64,000 nucleotides of DNA from Bacteroidales bacterium (GTDB lineage: Bacteria; Bacteroidota; Bacteroidia; Bacteroidales; UBA1402). Both the position numbers and the translations under genes were made by a program. Positions within the stretch are counted from its first letter, which is position 1. Each line of letters starts with the position of its first letter. Under the pieces are notes generated by a model. That model was not told the DNA's origin. It made no database searches and saw only the letters and a list, made by a program, of their open reading frames with translations. This document shows, piece by piece, positions 54,027 to 62,801 of this stretch. The stretch is from contig JAJFTH010000003.1 of assembly GCA_021373135.1 (NCBI GenBank), forward strand, positions 186,001 through 250,000, written 5' to 3'.

Positions 54027-55319
54027 ATGCATAAACACTTACTATTCGTTTTATTCATAGTATGCTCCAATTTGCTGGTATGCGGACAAACCGGTTCACA
54101 ATCGGTTAAGATTTCAGTCATTCCCAACAGCTCCAATTGGGAATATAAATTGGGAGAAAAGGCAAAATTTGATGTTGTTGTGACAAAAGACGGCATTTCT
54201 ATCAAAGATGTAGCAATCAGGTATGAAATTTCCCATGACATGATGCCGCCTCATAAGAAGGGAGAGAAAATTTTAAAAGACGGTAGATCTACCCTTGATA
54301 TCGGGACGATGAAGACTCCGGGATTTTTGCGTTGCATAGTCTATGCAACGATTGAAGGAAAGAGCTACAAAGGTGTTGCAACGGCAGGATTCGAACCACA
54401 AGCTATAAAGACCACCACCAAAATGCCTAAGGATTTCCTGGAATTTTGGGATCAGGCAAAAGCTGAGAATGCTAAGATTCCGCTCAATCCAAGTTTGAGA
54501 TTATTGGAAAACCGGTGCACCGAGAAAGTAAATGTTTATGAACTGTGTTTTCAAAATTACGGGAATACCCGCATTTACGGAATTTTGTGCGTCCCAAAAG
54601 CTCCCGGTAAGTACCCTGCCCTTTTGAGAGTACCGGGTGCCGGTGTATGGCCTTTTGCCGGACAAATGGCCTATGCCGAAAACGGCGTTATTTCATTGGA
54701 AATCGGTATTCATGGGATTCCTGTAACAATGGACAGCAGTGTGTACAGAGATTTGGCCAAAACGGCATTGGCAAATTATAAATACTTCAATTGGGATGAC
54801 AGAGATATGGTTTATTTCAAACGTGTCTATCTGGGTTGTGTTCGCGCTGTCGATTATATCTTCACCCTGGAACAATTTGACGGCAAAAATATCGGCGTTC
54901 AGGGCGGTAGCCAAGGTGGTGCCCTGTCCATTGTCACGGCAGCTTTGGACAGCAGAATCAAAGCTTTGATTGTATTTTATCCTGCCTTGTGCAATTTGAC
55001 CGGATATTTACACAAACAGGCTGCCGGATGGCCTCATTTGTTTATGAGAATAACCGATCCGCCATGTGTTTTGAAACAAAAAGCCAAAACGACAGAATAT
55101 TATGATGTCGTGAATTTTGCCAGATTGATTAAAGTTCCCGGATTTTATTCTTCCGGCTTTAATGACAGGGTTTGCCCTCCTACTTCCACTTTTTCTGCCT
55201 ATAATGAGATTACGGCACCAAAAACGTTTTTGTTTGTTCCTGAAACGGAACATTATTATAAACCGGAGCAAAAAAGCAAAGCGATTGATTTTATGATGAA
55301 AGCACTCAAGGATAATTGA
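54027..55319 (+). CDS. Secreted AXE1-family acetyl xylan esterase / cephalosporin-C deacetylase-like
   Basis: 430 residues with a signal peptide (1-20, ending LVCGQ). An N-terminal beta domain (about 25-125) precedes the alpha/beta-hydrolase. The catalytic triad is visible: Ser in GGSQGGAL (about 294), Asp in GFNDRVCPP, and His in PETEHYY. RVPGAGVWPF likely lines the oxyanion region. It removes acetyl groups from xylan or similar glycans in the periplasm or outside. No xylanase is near. Confidence 0.9.
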   Translation: MHKHLLFVLFIVCSNLLVCGQTGSQSVKISVIPNSSNWEYKLGEKAKFDVVVTKDGISIKDVAIRYEISHDMMPPHKKGEKILKDGRSTLDIGTMKTPGFLRCIVYATIEGKSYKGVATAGFEPQAIKTTTKMPKDFLEFWDQAKAENAKIPLNPSLRLLENRCTEKVNVYELCFQNYGNTRIYGILCVPKAPGKYPALLRVPGAGVWPFAGQMAYAENGVISLEIGIHGIPVTMDSSVYRDLAKTALANYKYFNWDDRDMVYFKRVYLGCVRAVDYIFTLEQFDGKNIGVQGGSQGGALSIVTAALDSRIKALIVFYPALCNLTGYLHKQAAGWPHLFMRITDPPCVLKQKAKTTEYYDVVNFARLIKVPGFYSSGFNDRVCPPTSTFSAYNEITAPKTFLFVPETEHYYKPEQKSKAIDFMMKALKDN

Positions 55320-55345
55320 TGGTTTCATGAAAATGCCGGCAATAT

Positions 55346-55389
55346 GAACAGTCCCCCAAAAGTTTGACTCAACTTTTGGGGGACTGTTC
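55346..55389. terminator. Perfect 19-bp hairpin between convergent genes
   Basis: GAACAGTCCCCCAAAAGTT (55346-55364) pairs perfectly with 55371-55389 around a six-base loop. It has no T-tract on either strand, so its terminator role rests on stem strength and location only. Confidence 0.6.
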
Positions 55390-55415
55390 CTTAAAATAAA
55401 TTGTGCAGCTTTTTT

Positions 55416-56462
55416 TTATTTCTTGACCATGCTTTTCTCTACCAGCAATATAAATGCAGCCGGTACCGGTGTTTCGAAATGATGCATTTCTCCGGTGACC
55501 GGATGAACAAATGAAAGCACATTGGCATGTAAGGCCAATCGTCTCAGACTGGAAGCATGTCCGCCGTATTTCAGGTCACCGACCAAAGGATATCCGATGC
55601 TGTTCATCTGCACACGGATCTGGTTTTTGCGGCCGGTTTCAAGTTCCAGTTCAACAAGGCTGTATTCGTCACTGCTTTTCAGGACTTTGTAATGTGTAAT
55701 AGATTCCTGGCCATCTTCCGGATTCGGGCTTGAGTAAACGATCAAAGCCTTGCTTTCCCACAAGTATGATTTGATGGTCCCTGTTCCAGACCCATCGCCG
55801 GTTTCAAGTTTTCCTTCAACCACTGCTGTGTATTTGCGCTGATTGACCGTGTATTTCCAATTATTTTGCATGGCGTATTGCACTTCGGGATCTTTGGCAA
55901 AAAGCATCAACCCGGAAGTTTCTCTGTCTAAACGGTGAACCACAAAAATCTTGTTCCCGGGGTTCTGTCTCTTCACGTATTCGCTCAGGATGCTGTATGC
56001 TGTCCGTTTAAGCTCTTTCTGGGTGGCGATGGATAGCAGTCCCGCCGCTTTCTCTACAACAATCAGGTATTTGTCTTCGTAAATGATTTTCAGTTGAGGA
56101 TCCTTGAGGGTGACCTCCCCTTTTCCCCAGTGGATGTTCACTTCATCACCGGCATTCAGATGATAATCGAATTGACGGATCACCTGCTTTCTAATGGTAA
56201 TCTGTTGATGGGACAACAAAGATTTGACGGTAGTGCGACTCTGATCTTTCAGTTGCGCCAGTAAAAAAGCCATCAACTCCGTAGGCTCAGTAACCGTCAG
56301 AACACTGACTGTTCTTTTCTTCGCATTTTTGGGTTGTGTTTTGGGCAGCTTGGACTCAGGAACATCCCTTTTAACTCTTGGTTGGTTCTTGGACTTGAAG
56401 TGATCAGCCGTTTTTTCAGCTGAAGAAAACACTTTGCGTTTGGGTTGGGACTTGGATTGCAT
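55416..56462 (-). CDS. RluA-type pseudouridine synthase with S4 domain
   Basis: 348 residues from the ATG at 56462 (MQSKSQPKRKVFSSAEKTAD); the upstream extension to 56525 overlaps the tex promoter and is dropped. The basic N-terminus (1-65) is followed by an S4 RNA-binding region (about 75-125). The catalytic motif HRLDRETSGLMLFAK (Asp near 178) and GRKNQIRVQMNSIGYPLVGD are present. Targets are uridines in 23S rRNA or tRNA. It shares a divergent promoter region with tex. Confidence 0.88.
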   Translation of the reverse strand: MQSKSQPKRKVFSSAEKTADHFKSKNQPRVKRDVPESKLPKTQPKNAKKRTVSVLTVTEPTELMAFLLAQLKDQSRTTVKSLLSHQQITIRKQVIRQFDYHLNAGDEVNIHWGKGEVTLKDPQLKIIYEDKYLIVVEKAAGLLSIATQKELKRTAYSILSEYVKRQNPGNKIFVVHRLDRETSGLMLFAKDPEVQYAMQNNWKYTVNQRKYTAVVEGKLETGDGSGTGTIKSYLWESKALIVYSSPNPEDGQESITHYKVLKSSDEYSLVELELETGRKNQIRVQMNSIGYPLVGDLKYGGHASSLRRLALHANVLSFVHPVTGEMHHFETPVPAAFILLVEKSMVKK

Positions 56463-56478
56463 TCGATTGGAATTTGTA

Positions 56479-56486
56479 CAAAGATA
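56479..56486 (-). promoter_or_regulatory. -7 box of the pseudouridine synthase gene
   Basis: On the minus strand TATCTTTG, 17 bases before the ATG at 56462. Confidence 0.5.
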
Positions 56487-56491
56487 GGCTT

Positions 56492-56499
56492 TATTTTTG
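56492..56499 (+). promoter_or_regulatory. -7 box of tex
   Basis: TATTTTTG matches TAnnTTTG, 40 bases before the ATG at 56539. It faces away from the RluA box six bases away, so the two promoters are back to back. Confidence 0.5.
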
Positions 56500-56538
56500 T
56501 ATCTTCGCGCGTCGTAGACAGACACAAAACATATTATT

Positions 56539-58665
56539 ATGTCGGATCATTTTATCAAACGTATTGCCGCTGAGTTGCAACTACCGGCCAATGGCGTACG
56601 AAACACACTTCAACTTTTATCAGAAGACGCAACCATTCCGTTCATAAGCCGTTACCGAAAAGAAAGGACAGGCGGTCTTGACGAAGTCCAAATCGGAGCC
56701 ATCTCCGATCTCAACGACAAGTTGACCGAACTCGATAAACGCAAGAATGCCATCCTCTCTTCCATAGAGGAACAGGAAAAGTTGACGCCGGAACTAAAAA
56801 AACGCATTGAGGACTGTTGGCAGATGAATGAGCTCGAAGACCTCTATCTGCCATACAAACCCAAACGGCATACCCGTGCTGAAGTCGCCCGCCAAAAAGG
56901 GCTTGAACCTTTAGCTAAATTACTCATGGCTCAAAATGCACAGGATGTGGAAAGCTCCGCCCTTCCTTTTGTCAAAGATTTGGTTGAAAGTGTGGAAGAC
57001 GCCTTGAAAGGAGCCAGGGATATCATCGCCGAATGGGTCAACGAAAACGAAAGATCGCGTCAGATGGTACGGAACCGTTTTCGGAAAGAAGCGGTCATCA
57101 CTTCTAAGGTGTTCAAAGGCAAAGAAGAACAAGCCGTCAAATATAAAGATTACTTTGATTATTCAGAGCCGCTCAAGCGTTGTACTTCCCACCGTTATCT
57201 GGCTGTAACACGAGGAGAAAGCGAGGGCTTTCTAAAGGTTTCCATCACACCCGATGATGACAACTGCTGTGAAGATTTGTACCATATATTCCTTCAGGGA
57301 ACAGGTCCAAGTTCCCGGCAGGTAAAGGATGCTGTATGTGACGGATTCAAGCGGTTGTTGAAACCATCCATTGAAACCGAATTTGCAGCCCTGAGCAAGG
57401 AGAAATCGGATGATGAAGCCATCCGGATTTTTGCCGACAATCTGAAACAGCTCTTGCTGGCTGCTCCTTTGGGACAGAGACGGGTTTTAGGCATCGATCC
57501 GGGGTTTCGGACAGGTTGTAAAATTGTTTGTTTAGATGCGCAAGGCAAACTGCTTCACAACGAAACCATTTACCCGCATGCCCCACAACATGAAACAGGT
57601 CCGGCGGCCAGAAAAATAACCCATCTGGTTGAAACGTACGATATCCAGGCCATCGCCATTGGAAACGGCACCGCTTCCCGCGAAACAGAAGAATTCATAC
57701 AGAACTTGCGCTACGACCGAAAGATTCAGGTCTTTGTGGTGAGTGAAAACGGTGCATCCATCTACTCTGCCTCCAAGATTGCCAGAGAAGAATTTCCGGA
57801 TTACGATGTAACAGTCCGGGGATCCGTTTCCATTGGTCGCCGTTTGATGGATCCGCTGGCGGAATTGGTTAAGATTGAACCGAAATCCATCGGCGTCGGT
57901 CAGTACCAACATGATGTCGATCAGGGTAAGCTCAAGAAATCGCTGGACCAGACCGTCATCAATTGTGTCAATCAGGTCGGCGTCAACCTGAATACGGCCA
58001 GCAAGTACCTGTTGACTTATGTATCAGGGCTTAATTCAGTGATGGCGCAAAACATTGTGGAATATCGCAATGACAACGGAGCCTTCGAAAGCAGGTCTGA
58101 GTTGATGAAAGTCCCACGCATCGGTCCGAAAGCCTTTGAACAAGCTGCCGGATTTCTTCGCATACCTGATGCTAAAAACCCTTTGGACAACACGGCTGTA
58201 CATCCGGAACAATATGCTTTGGTCGAAAAGATGGCTAAAGATCTGAAATGCTCCGTCAAAGAATTGATTGAACAGAAAGAACTCCGGAAAAATATCCGGC
58301 TCGAGAATTATATTTCCGAAGAGGTCGGAATGCTGACTTTGAAAGATATTTTGGAAGAACTTGACAAACCCGGACGTGACCCCAGAAGCAAAATTGAAGT
58401 CTTTGAATTTGACAAGACCATTCATAAGATTGAAGATCTCAGGGAGGGTATGGTTTTGCCCGGCATAGTCACCAACATCACCGCTTTCGGTTGCTTTGTG
58501 GATGTCGGTGTCAAGGAAAACGGACTGGTGCATCTTTCCCAGATGGCTGACAGATATATCACCGATCCTTCGCAGGTCGTTTCGCTGCATCAGCATTTGA
58601 AGGTTAAAATCCTGAACGTAGACCTGGATCGGAAACGCATCCAACTTTCCATGAAAGGCTTGTAA
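56539..58665 (+). CDS. tex: Tex RNA-binding transcriptional accessory protein
   Basis: 708 residues. The N-terminal helix-rich region (about 1-190), YqgF/RuvC-like domain (about 315-440, RVLGIDPGFRTGCKIVCLDA), helix-hairpin-helix pair (about 490-560) and S1 domain (about 635-708, GMVLPGIVTNITAFGCFVDVGVKENG) match Tex. It binds nucleic acids and RNA polymerase. Typical of the phylum, nothing unusual. Confidence 0.96.
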   Translation: MSDHFIKRIAAELQLPANGVRNTLQLLSEDATIPFISRYRKERTGGLDEVQIGAISDLNDKLTELDKRKNAILSSIEEQEKLTPELKKRIEDCWQMNELEDLYLPYKPKRHTRAEVARQKGLEPLAKLLMAQNAQDVESSALPFVKDLVESVEDALKGARDIIAEWVNENERSRQMVRNRFRKEAVITSKVFKGKEEQAVKYKDYFDYSEPLKRCTSHRYLAVTRGESEGFLKVSITPDDDNCCEDLYHIFLQGTGPSSRQVKDAVCDGFKRLLKPSIETEFAALSKEKSDDEAIRIFADNLKQLLLAAPLGQRRVLGIDPGFRTGCKIVCLDAQGKLLHNETIYPHAPQHETGPAARKITHLVETYDIQAIAIGNGTASRETEEFIQNLRYDRKIQVFVVSENGASIYSASKIAREEFPDYDVTVRGSVSIGRRLMDPLAELVKIEPKSIGVGQYQHDVDQGKLKKSLDQTVINCVNQVGVNLNTASKYLLTYVSGLNSVMAQNIVEYRNDNGAFESRSELMKVPRIGPKAFEQAAGFLRIPDAKNPLDNTAVHPEQYALVEKMAKDLKCSVKELIEQKELRKNIRLENYISEEVGMLTLKDILEELDKPGRDPRSKIEVFEFDKTIHKIEDLREGMVLPGIVTNITAFGCFVDVGVKENGLVHLSQMADRYITDPSQVVSLHQHLKVKILNVDLDRKRIQLSMKGL

Positions 58666-58733
58666 ATCAGAAGTACCGTTATCTTCTCCGCTGAAAAAGA
58701 CAATCCGTAGATAAACCCGGACTGAAAAAATGC

Positions 58734-58741
58734 TATTTTTG
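58734..58741 (+). promoter_or_regulatory. -7 box of paaK
   Basis: TATTTTTG matches TAnnTTTG and lies 31 bases before the ATG at 58772. It overlaps the upstream in-frame ATG at 58730, which is why 58772 is chosen as the start. Confidence 0.6.
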
Positions 58742-58771
58742 CAAAGCTTTTTCTTAAAATCAGCTTGTATT

Positions 58772-60079
58772 ATGTATTTTAATAAAGAAATGGAGACGCT
58801 CACTCGTCCCGAAATTGAAAAGCTTCAATTGGAGCGCCTTCAAAAGACAGTCAGCCATTGCATGAATTCCGCTTTCTACCGTCGACGTTTTGAAGAAGTC
58901 GGTATCAAACCAGAGGATATCAAGACCTTGGATGATTTGAAAAAAATCCCGTTTACCACTAAAGCCGATCTGCGAAGTACCTACCCATTTGGAATGGCCT
59001 CTGTCCCACTCGAAAAATGTGTCCGTCTGCATTCATCCAGTGGCACGACAGGTAATCCGACGGTTGTTTTGCATACCCAAAAGGACCTTGACCAATGGGC
59101 GGAAGCTGTTGCAAGATGCCTTTATATGGTTGGACTGCGCAAGACCGACGTTTTTCAGAACACATCAGGTTACGGTATGTTTACCGGAGGCCTTGGCTTT
59201 CAATATGGAGCGGAACGTCTCGGTATGCTGACGGTTCCTGCAGCCGCCGGAAACAGCAGACGTCAGATTAAGTTTATCAAAGATTTCGGTACGACTGGTC
59301 TCCACGCCATACCAAGTTATCTTGGACGCCTCTATGAAGTGATGAAAGAAGAAGGTGTGGATCCCAAAAGAGATACCAAACTCCGGACTTTGATCATCGG
59401 TGCCGAACCGCACTCAGAAGAGCAACGACGTCGTATTGAGGAAATGTATGGTGCCAAAGCTTACAATAGTTTCGGTATGTCGGAAATGTGCGGACCAGGT
59501 GTTGCATTTGAGTGTCCCGAACAAAATGGCATGCACATTTGGGAAGACTATTGCATCGTGGAAATCATAGATCCGGAAACATTGGAACCGGCTAAGGAAG
59601 GTGAAGTCGGTGAATTGGTGCTGACTACCATCAACCGTGAAGCCATGCCTTTGCTTCGTTACCGCACCAGAGATCTGACGAGAATTCTTCCCGGAGAATG
59701 TCCTTGCGGGCGTCACCATCTTCGTCTTGATCGCATGAAAGGCCGTAGCGACGATATGATCATTCTGAAAGGTGTAAACATCTTTCCCATTCAGGTTGAA
59801 AACATTTTGATGAACTTCAAGGAGTTGGGAACAAATTACCTGATCACCCTTGAAACAGACGACTCCAATTACAACGACGAGATGTTGGTTGAAGTGGAAC
59901 TCAGTAATCCGTTAACCGATGATGGCCGTTTACAGTCTCTTACTCGTGAAATCACCCGTCAACTGAAAGACGAATTGTTGATTACACCCCGGGTGAAACT
60001 TGCCCAAAAAGGCAGCCTTCCCCAATCTGAAGGTAAAGCCGTACGTGTTAAAGATTTAAGGAAAACTGCGACATTTTAG
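58772..60079 (+). CDS. paaK: Phenylacetate-CoA ligase
   Basis: 435 residues. The AMP-binding signature LHSSSGTTGNPTVV (about 83-96), FGMSEMCGPGVAFEC and RGDDMIILKGVNIFPIQVEN-type segment (here GRSDDMIILKGVNIFPIQ) are diagnostic of PaaK and its Bacteroidota relatives. It activates phenylacetate or another aryl acid to its CoA ester. It is alone here, with no indolepyruvate oxidoreductase genes within the window. Confidence 0.93.
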   Translation: MYFNKEMETLTRPEIEKLQLERLQKTVSHCMNSAFYRRRFEEVGIKPEDIKTLDDLKKIPFTTKADLRSTYPFGMASVPLEKCVRLHSSSGTTGNPTVVLHTQKDLDQWAEAVARCLYMVGLRKTDVFQNTSGYGMFTGGLGFQYGAERLGMLTVPAAAGNSRRQIKFIKDFGTTGLHAIPSYLGRLYEVMKEEGVDPKRDTKLRTLIIGAEPHSEEQRRRIEEMYGAKAYNSFGMSEMCGPGVAFECPEQNGMHIWEDYCIVEIIDPETLEPAKEGEVGELVLTTINREAMPLLRYRTRDLTRILPGECPCGRHHLRLDRMKGRSDDMIILKGVNIFPIQVENILMNFKELGTNYLITLETDDSNYNDEMLVEVELSNPLTDDGRLQSLTREITRQLKDELLITPRVKLAQKGSLPQSEGKAVRVKDLRKTATF

Positions 60080-60107
60080 TATTTTGAAGCAGTTTGAAGT
60101 TTTTTTT

Positions 60108-60206
60108 AAGCCTTTGATAATTGAATATTTGAGTTTGATCTCAGATAGGTTGTACGAATAAAACGAGGGAGCTTCAGACTTTTGAGATATCATCATTTCT
60201 TTAAAT
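60108..60206 (+). repeat. Intergenic repeat R2, copy 2
   Basis: The diverged partner of 43269-43370. It keeps the short TGAG/CTCA hairpin, GTACGAATAAAA-GAGGG, CAGACTTTTGA and CTTTAAATA in order. The terminator stem of copy 1 is broken here. It sits after paaK, upstream of tRNA-Lys. Confidence 0.7.
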
Positions 60207-60307
60207 AAACTTGTTTATATGCCTGAATATGATTCGGCTAACCTGAATTAATCGAAAATAAAACAAAAAAACCACTCTGAAAATTTTCGTGTTTCTGCCG
60301 AAAAGTG

Positions 60308-60315
60308 TACTTTTG
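60308..60315 (+). promoter_or_regulatory. -7 box of tRNA-Lys
   Basis: TACTTTTG, identical to the tRNA-Gly box; a TTTTCG about 20 bases upstream is a poor -33 element. Confidence 0.6.
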
Positions 60316-60338
60316 CCGCCGTTCTGATTATATGGAAT

Positions 60339-60411
60339 GACTCGCTAGCTCAGTTGGTAGAGCAACAGACTCTTAATCTGTGGGTCGTGGGTTCGACCCC
60401 CACGCGGGTCA
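60339..60411 (+). tRNA. tRNA-Lys (CTT)
   Basis: Acceptor stem GACTCGC/GCGGGTC, anticodon loop CTCTTAA (CTT), T-loop TTCGACC. CCA is not encoded. Confidence 0.93.
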
Positions 60412-60418
60412 CGTCGGT

Positions 60419-60454
60419 AAAAGCACTTGCAATTTGGTTTGTAAGTGCTTTTTT
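60419..60454 (+). terminator. Terminator after tRNA-Lys
   Basis: AAAAGCACTTGCAA pairs with TTGTAAGTGCTTTT (one G-U pair), then a T-run. Confidence 0.85.
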
Positions 60455-60523
60455 CTTTGCTACGATTATGGATCAACTGCAAAAGTTGGATCAAGAACAA
60501 AGTTGTGTAGTATTGGCAAAATG

Positions 60524-60558
60524 GGCACCACTTCTTTCGGGCAGCGGCATAACCTCCG
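60524..60558 (-). repeat. Left inverted repeat flanking hicAB
   Basis: 35 bp, read on the minus strand, matching 61614-61648 on the plus strand at 30 of 35 positions; 18 bases (CGGAGGTTATGCCGCTGC) are exact. The stretch 60560-60820 is more GC-rich than its surroundings and has no gene I can defend. Confidence 0.65.
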
Positions 60559-60823
60559 TCTCCGCTAGTCCAGGTTTGTGTCCACTCGACTCCGGCACAA
60601 AAATTTTGTCTTTTCAAGCCTTCAATATTTTGTTTTGCCGGACTCTTCGTGTCCACTGCACCTGTCCGTCGAAGTCGACGTCGGCCATGCCGCTTCCCTT
60701 CAGTGCGCTACTTGGGGCACAAATGAAACTTCGAGTTGTTCCTAACAATCCGCAACTATATAAGTCACTTGAAGATCTTCATCCTGTTGTTTATTTCCTT
60801 CATACAAAGAGCAGTTACAACTG

Positions 60824-61210
60824 TCACGCTATATGGTGTTTGGAACGTTGGCGGGGGGATTTTTTCCTAACGTTCTCAATGTTTAATATATTTTCCAATG
60901 CGTTCTTGATATACGCATTAATAGTAATTCCGGTTTCCTGTGCCGCATTTGCTATTTTGTTATGGATTTCCGGAGTGAGCCGGACATTAAGTGTGCCGCT
61001 ATAAGCCTTGCGAGGTTCAATTCCACGAGTTTTGCAACTTTCTAAATAAGAATCAATACCTGCTTCAAAATCAGCTTTCAACTCTTCAACGGTTGTACCT
61101 TCATAGCTAATTACATCTTTGCTCATTCCAAGAACTTTTCCAAATAAACAATTATCTTCTCCGCTGTATTCAACGCTTCCGATATAACCTTTGTATTTTA
61201 AATTTCCCAT
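60824..61210 (-). CDS. hicB: HicB-like antitoxin
   Basis: 128 residues from the ATG at 61210 (MGNLKYKGYIGSVEYSGEDN). The N-terminal partial RNase-H-like HicB fold has FGKVLGMSKDVISYEGTTVEELKADFEAGID. The C-terminal ribbon-helix-helix is GTLNVRLTPEIHNKIANAAQETG. It neutralises HicA and probably represses the operon. It begins two bases after the hicA stop, so the order is toxin then antitoxin. Confidence 0.88.
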   Translation of the reverse strand: MGNLKYKGYIGSVEYSGEDNCLFGKVLGMSKDVISYEGTTVEELKADFEAGIDSYLESCKTRGIEPRKAYSGTLNVRLTPEIHNKIANAAQETGITINAYIKNALENILNIENVRKKSPRQRSKHHIA

Positions 61211-61211
61211 A

Positions 61212-61496
61212 TTATTTTTCAATAAAGTTGTTTTCAGATAAAAATTCTAATACCTGCTTCATTACGTAACTTTTGACGGCATTTACAGGGTGAGGCTTAT
61301 GTACTCCATAAGAAAGATTCTTTTCTTCGTTTATAAACTCCATACGCGAACCTGACGTTTTCCCTTTTGATCCAATTTCAAAACCGAAAAGCCTAAAAAG
61401 CCTGACCAATTCTTCAAAAGTAAAATCATTTGGCAAAGATTTAAAACGATCAACCAGCTTTTCCTTTGTGCCCATCTCGTTGTTTATTGTAATCAA
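61212..61496 (-). CDS. hicA: HicA-like mRNA interferase toxin
   Basis: 94 residues (a start at 61475, MGTKEKLVDRF, is equally good). The core has FTFEELVRLFRLFGFEIGSKGKTSGSR with the double-stranded-RNA-binding-like fold, and the catalytic His in YGVHKPHP. It cleaves mRNA when free of HicB. It is slightly longer than typical HicA (60-85). Upstream is a stretch of poor coding potential to the right inverted repeat. Confidence 0.85.
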   Translation of the reverse strand: MITINNEMGTKEKLVDRFKSLPNDFTFEELVRLFRLFGFEIGSKGKTSGSRMEFINEEKNLSYGVHKPHPVNAVKSYVMKQVLEFLSENNFIEK

Positions 61497-61613
61497 AAGT
61501 ATTTATTTGTATGCAAATGTAACTATATATAGTTGCAAATAAAAACAAAAAAGAATAAAAGAAAACGCTTTAAGGAAAATTTAATAGTTTATAGTCGTTC
61601 TTCATCAAAAAAA

Positions 61614-61648
61614 CGGAGGTTATGCCGCTGCACGAAGGGAGCGATGCC
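61614..61648 (+). repeat. Right inverted repeat flanking hicAB
   Basis: See 60524-60558. The two arms are 1,125 bp apart outer edge to outer edge, with CGGAGG facing inwards on both. Confidence 0.65.
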
Positions 61649-61781
61649 AAACATCCACAAAGGAGAGTATTGTCAAACCTGTCCGAAAGAAACGATACCA
61701 ATTAATCCCCAATTTATTGATTCCGGCTAATCTCAAAAGATCATTTTTTTAACGTTATTCCACAATTTCTCAATTTAATCC

Positions 61782-62198
61782 TTATTTCTTAACAGACAAC
61801 GGCTTTCCTTTTTCGCCCAAATAAACGCCTATCAGCACCACCTCTTCTTTACCATTGTTGAATCCGTTGTGAAAGGTATTCACCACTTCTGCGAAACAGC
61901 TGTTTTCCGGGAATTGTCTGATCTCTCCATGCTCCAGCTTTACATTTAATGTTCCTTTCAAAACATAAGCAAACACCGGATAATCATGTTTGTGCCAACC
62001 AGTCGAATCTCCGGACGGAATGGTTATTTTGGAAATGGATACTTCTCCGTTTTGAGAGGAAGGAAAAATGATCTTTTGTCCGATAGACGTCGTATCCGTT
62101 TTTAAAACAGGTTCGATCAGAACGCCCTTATTGTATTGAGCCAAAATATTAAAACAAAAAGTGAAAAGAATGATGAAAGTTAGTGCGGTCTGTTTCAT
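61782..62198 (-). CDS. Secreted single-domain cupin protein
   Basis: 138 residues with a signal peptide (1-20, ending FNILAQ). A cupin barrel holds GWHKHDYPVFAYVLKGTLNV (motif 1 with HxH and a later Glu replaced) and a second motif around FHNGFNNGKEEV. It is probably a periplasmic metal-binding protein; substrate unknown. It is monocistronic; the 61649-61781 gap holds no gene, and 62199-62404 shows nothing clear. Confidence 0.8.
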   Translation of the reverse strand: MKQTALTFIILFTFCFNILAQYNKGVLIEPVLKTDTTSIGQKIIFPSSQNGEVSISKITIPSGDSTGWHKHDYPVFAYVLKGTLNVKLEHGEIRQFPENSCFAEVVNTFHNGFNNGKEEVVLIGVYLGEKGKPLSVKK

Positions 62199-62404
62199 AG
62201 CTGTTAAAATTTAATATATTTTTCCGGACATATCTAAACCAAAAGGCCGGTTTTGATTGGAGTCTTTATGAATTCGATTTATCATACCATGATAATTGCT
62301 TTTTTCCTTTGTTTTATAATGCATTTTTCGGAATCACAATCCTTATGGGATTCTGTTAATTCGGTGTAAATATATGAATAATATCAGGACTGAAATAAGA
62401 TTTA

Positions 62405-62412
62405 TATATTTG
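62405..62412 (+). promoter_or_regulatory. -7 box of the broken lipoprotein gene
   Basis: TATATTTG matches TAnnTTTG, 22 bases before the ATG at 62434. A promoter in front of a broken gene supports recent decay. Confidence 0.5.
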
Positions 62413-62433
62413 TAGTTATCGAAAACTGATGTC

Positions 62434-62801
62434 ATGAAACCTTTTTTTAAAAGTTTGATTTTATACGTTCTATCTCTGACCGCTTTTTCATGCTCTGATG
62501 CCAAGTTGTTGCAGAAAGGTTTATCCCAATACAGTGAGCATTTGGGTTATGAATTTACAAGTCCCATTTCAAAAGGCCCAAAAGCTGATTCCTTGGTTGT
62601 CATTTTTAACCATTGTTTGACGAAAGTGACCGAAGCGGACATTTTGCACTAAGCTATGACAGCTTGCCATCAGACAGTATCTATACACTTGAAATCTTTA
62701 TTAATCAGTCCAACTTTTTGGGGTCAGATCACAAACCCGGGACTCGTTATATTGTAGGAAATCTCCAATCCATTCAGATAAATACCCGCCACAATATCTG
62801 A
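62434..62801 (+). pseudogene. Frameshifted, truncated lipoprotein gene
   Basis: The first frame (62434-62652, 72 codons) begins as a lipoprotein (MKPFFKSLILYVLSLTAFSC) and stops after LVVIFNHCLTKV. A second frame one base off, from about 62613, gives FDESDRSGHFALSYDSLPSD and runs to 62801, overlapping the end of the convergent gene. The two look like one reading frame broken near 62605-62615. Family unknown. If so, the original protein was probably exported to the envelope. Confidence 0.5.

Noticed and set aside
53157-55319. Polysaccharide utilisation locus around the CBM9-like protein and AXE1 esterase
   Set aside because: No SusC/SusD or glycoside hydrolase lies nearby; the only SusCD pair is about 40 kb away.
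60354-61004. Long plus-strand open frame (216 codons) starting inside tRNA-Lys
   Set aside because: It reads through the tRNA and its terminator, then antisense to hicB; composition is not protein-like.
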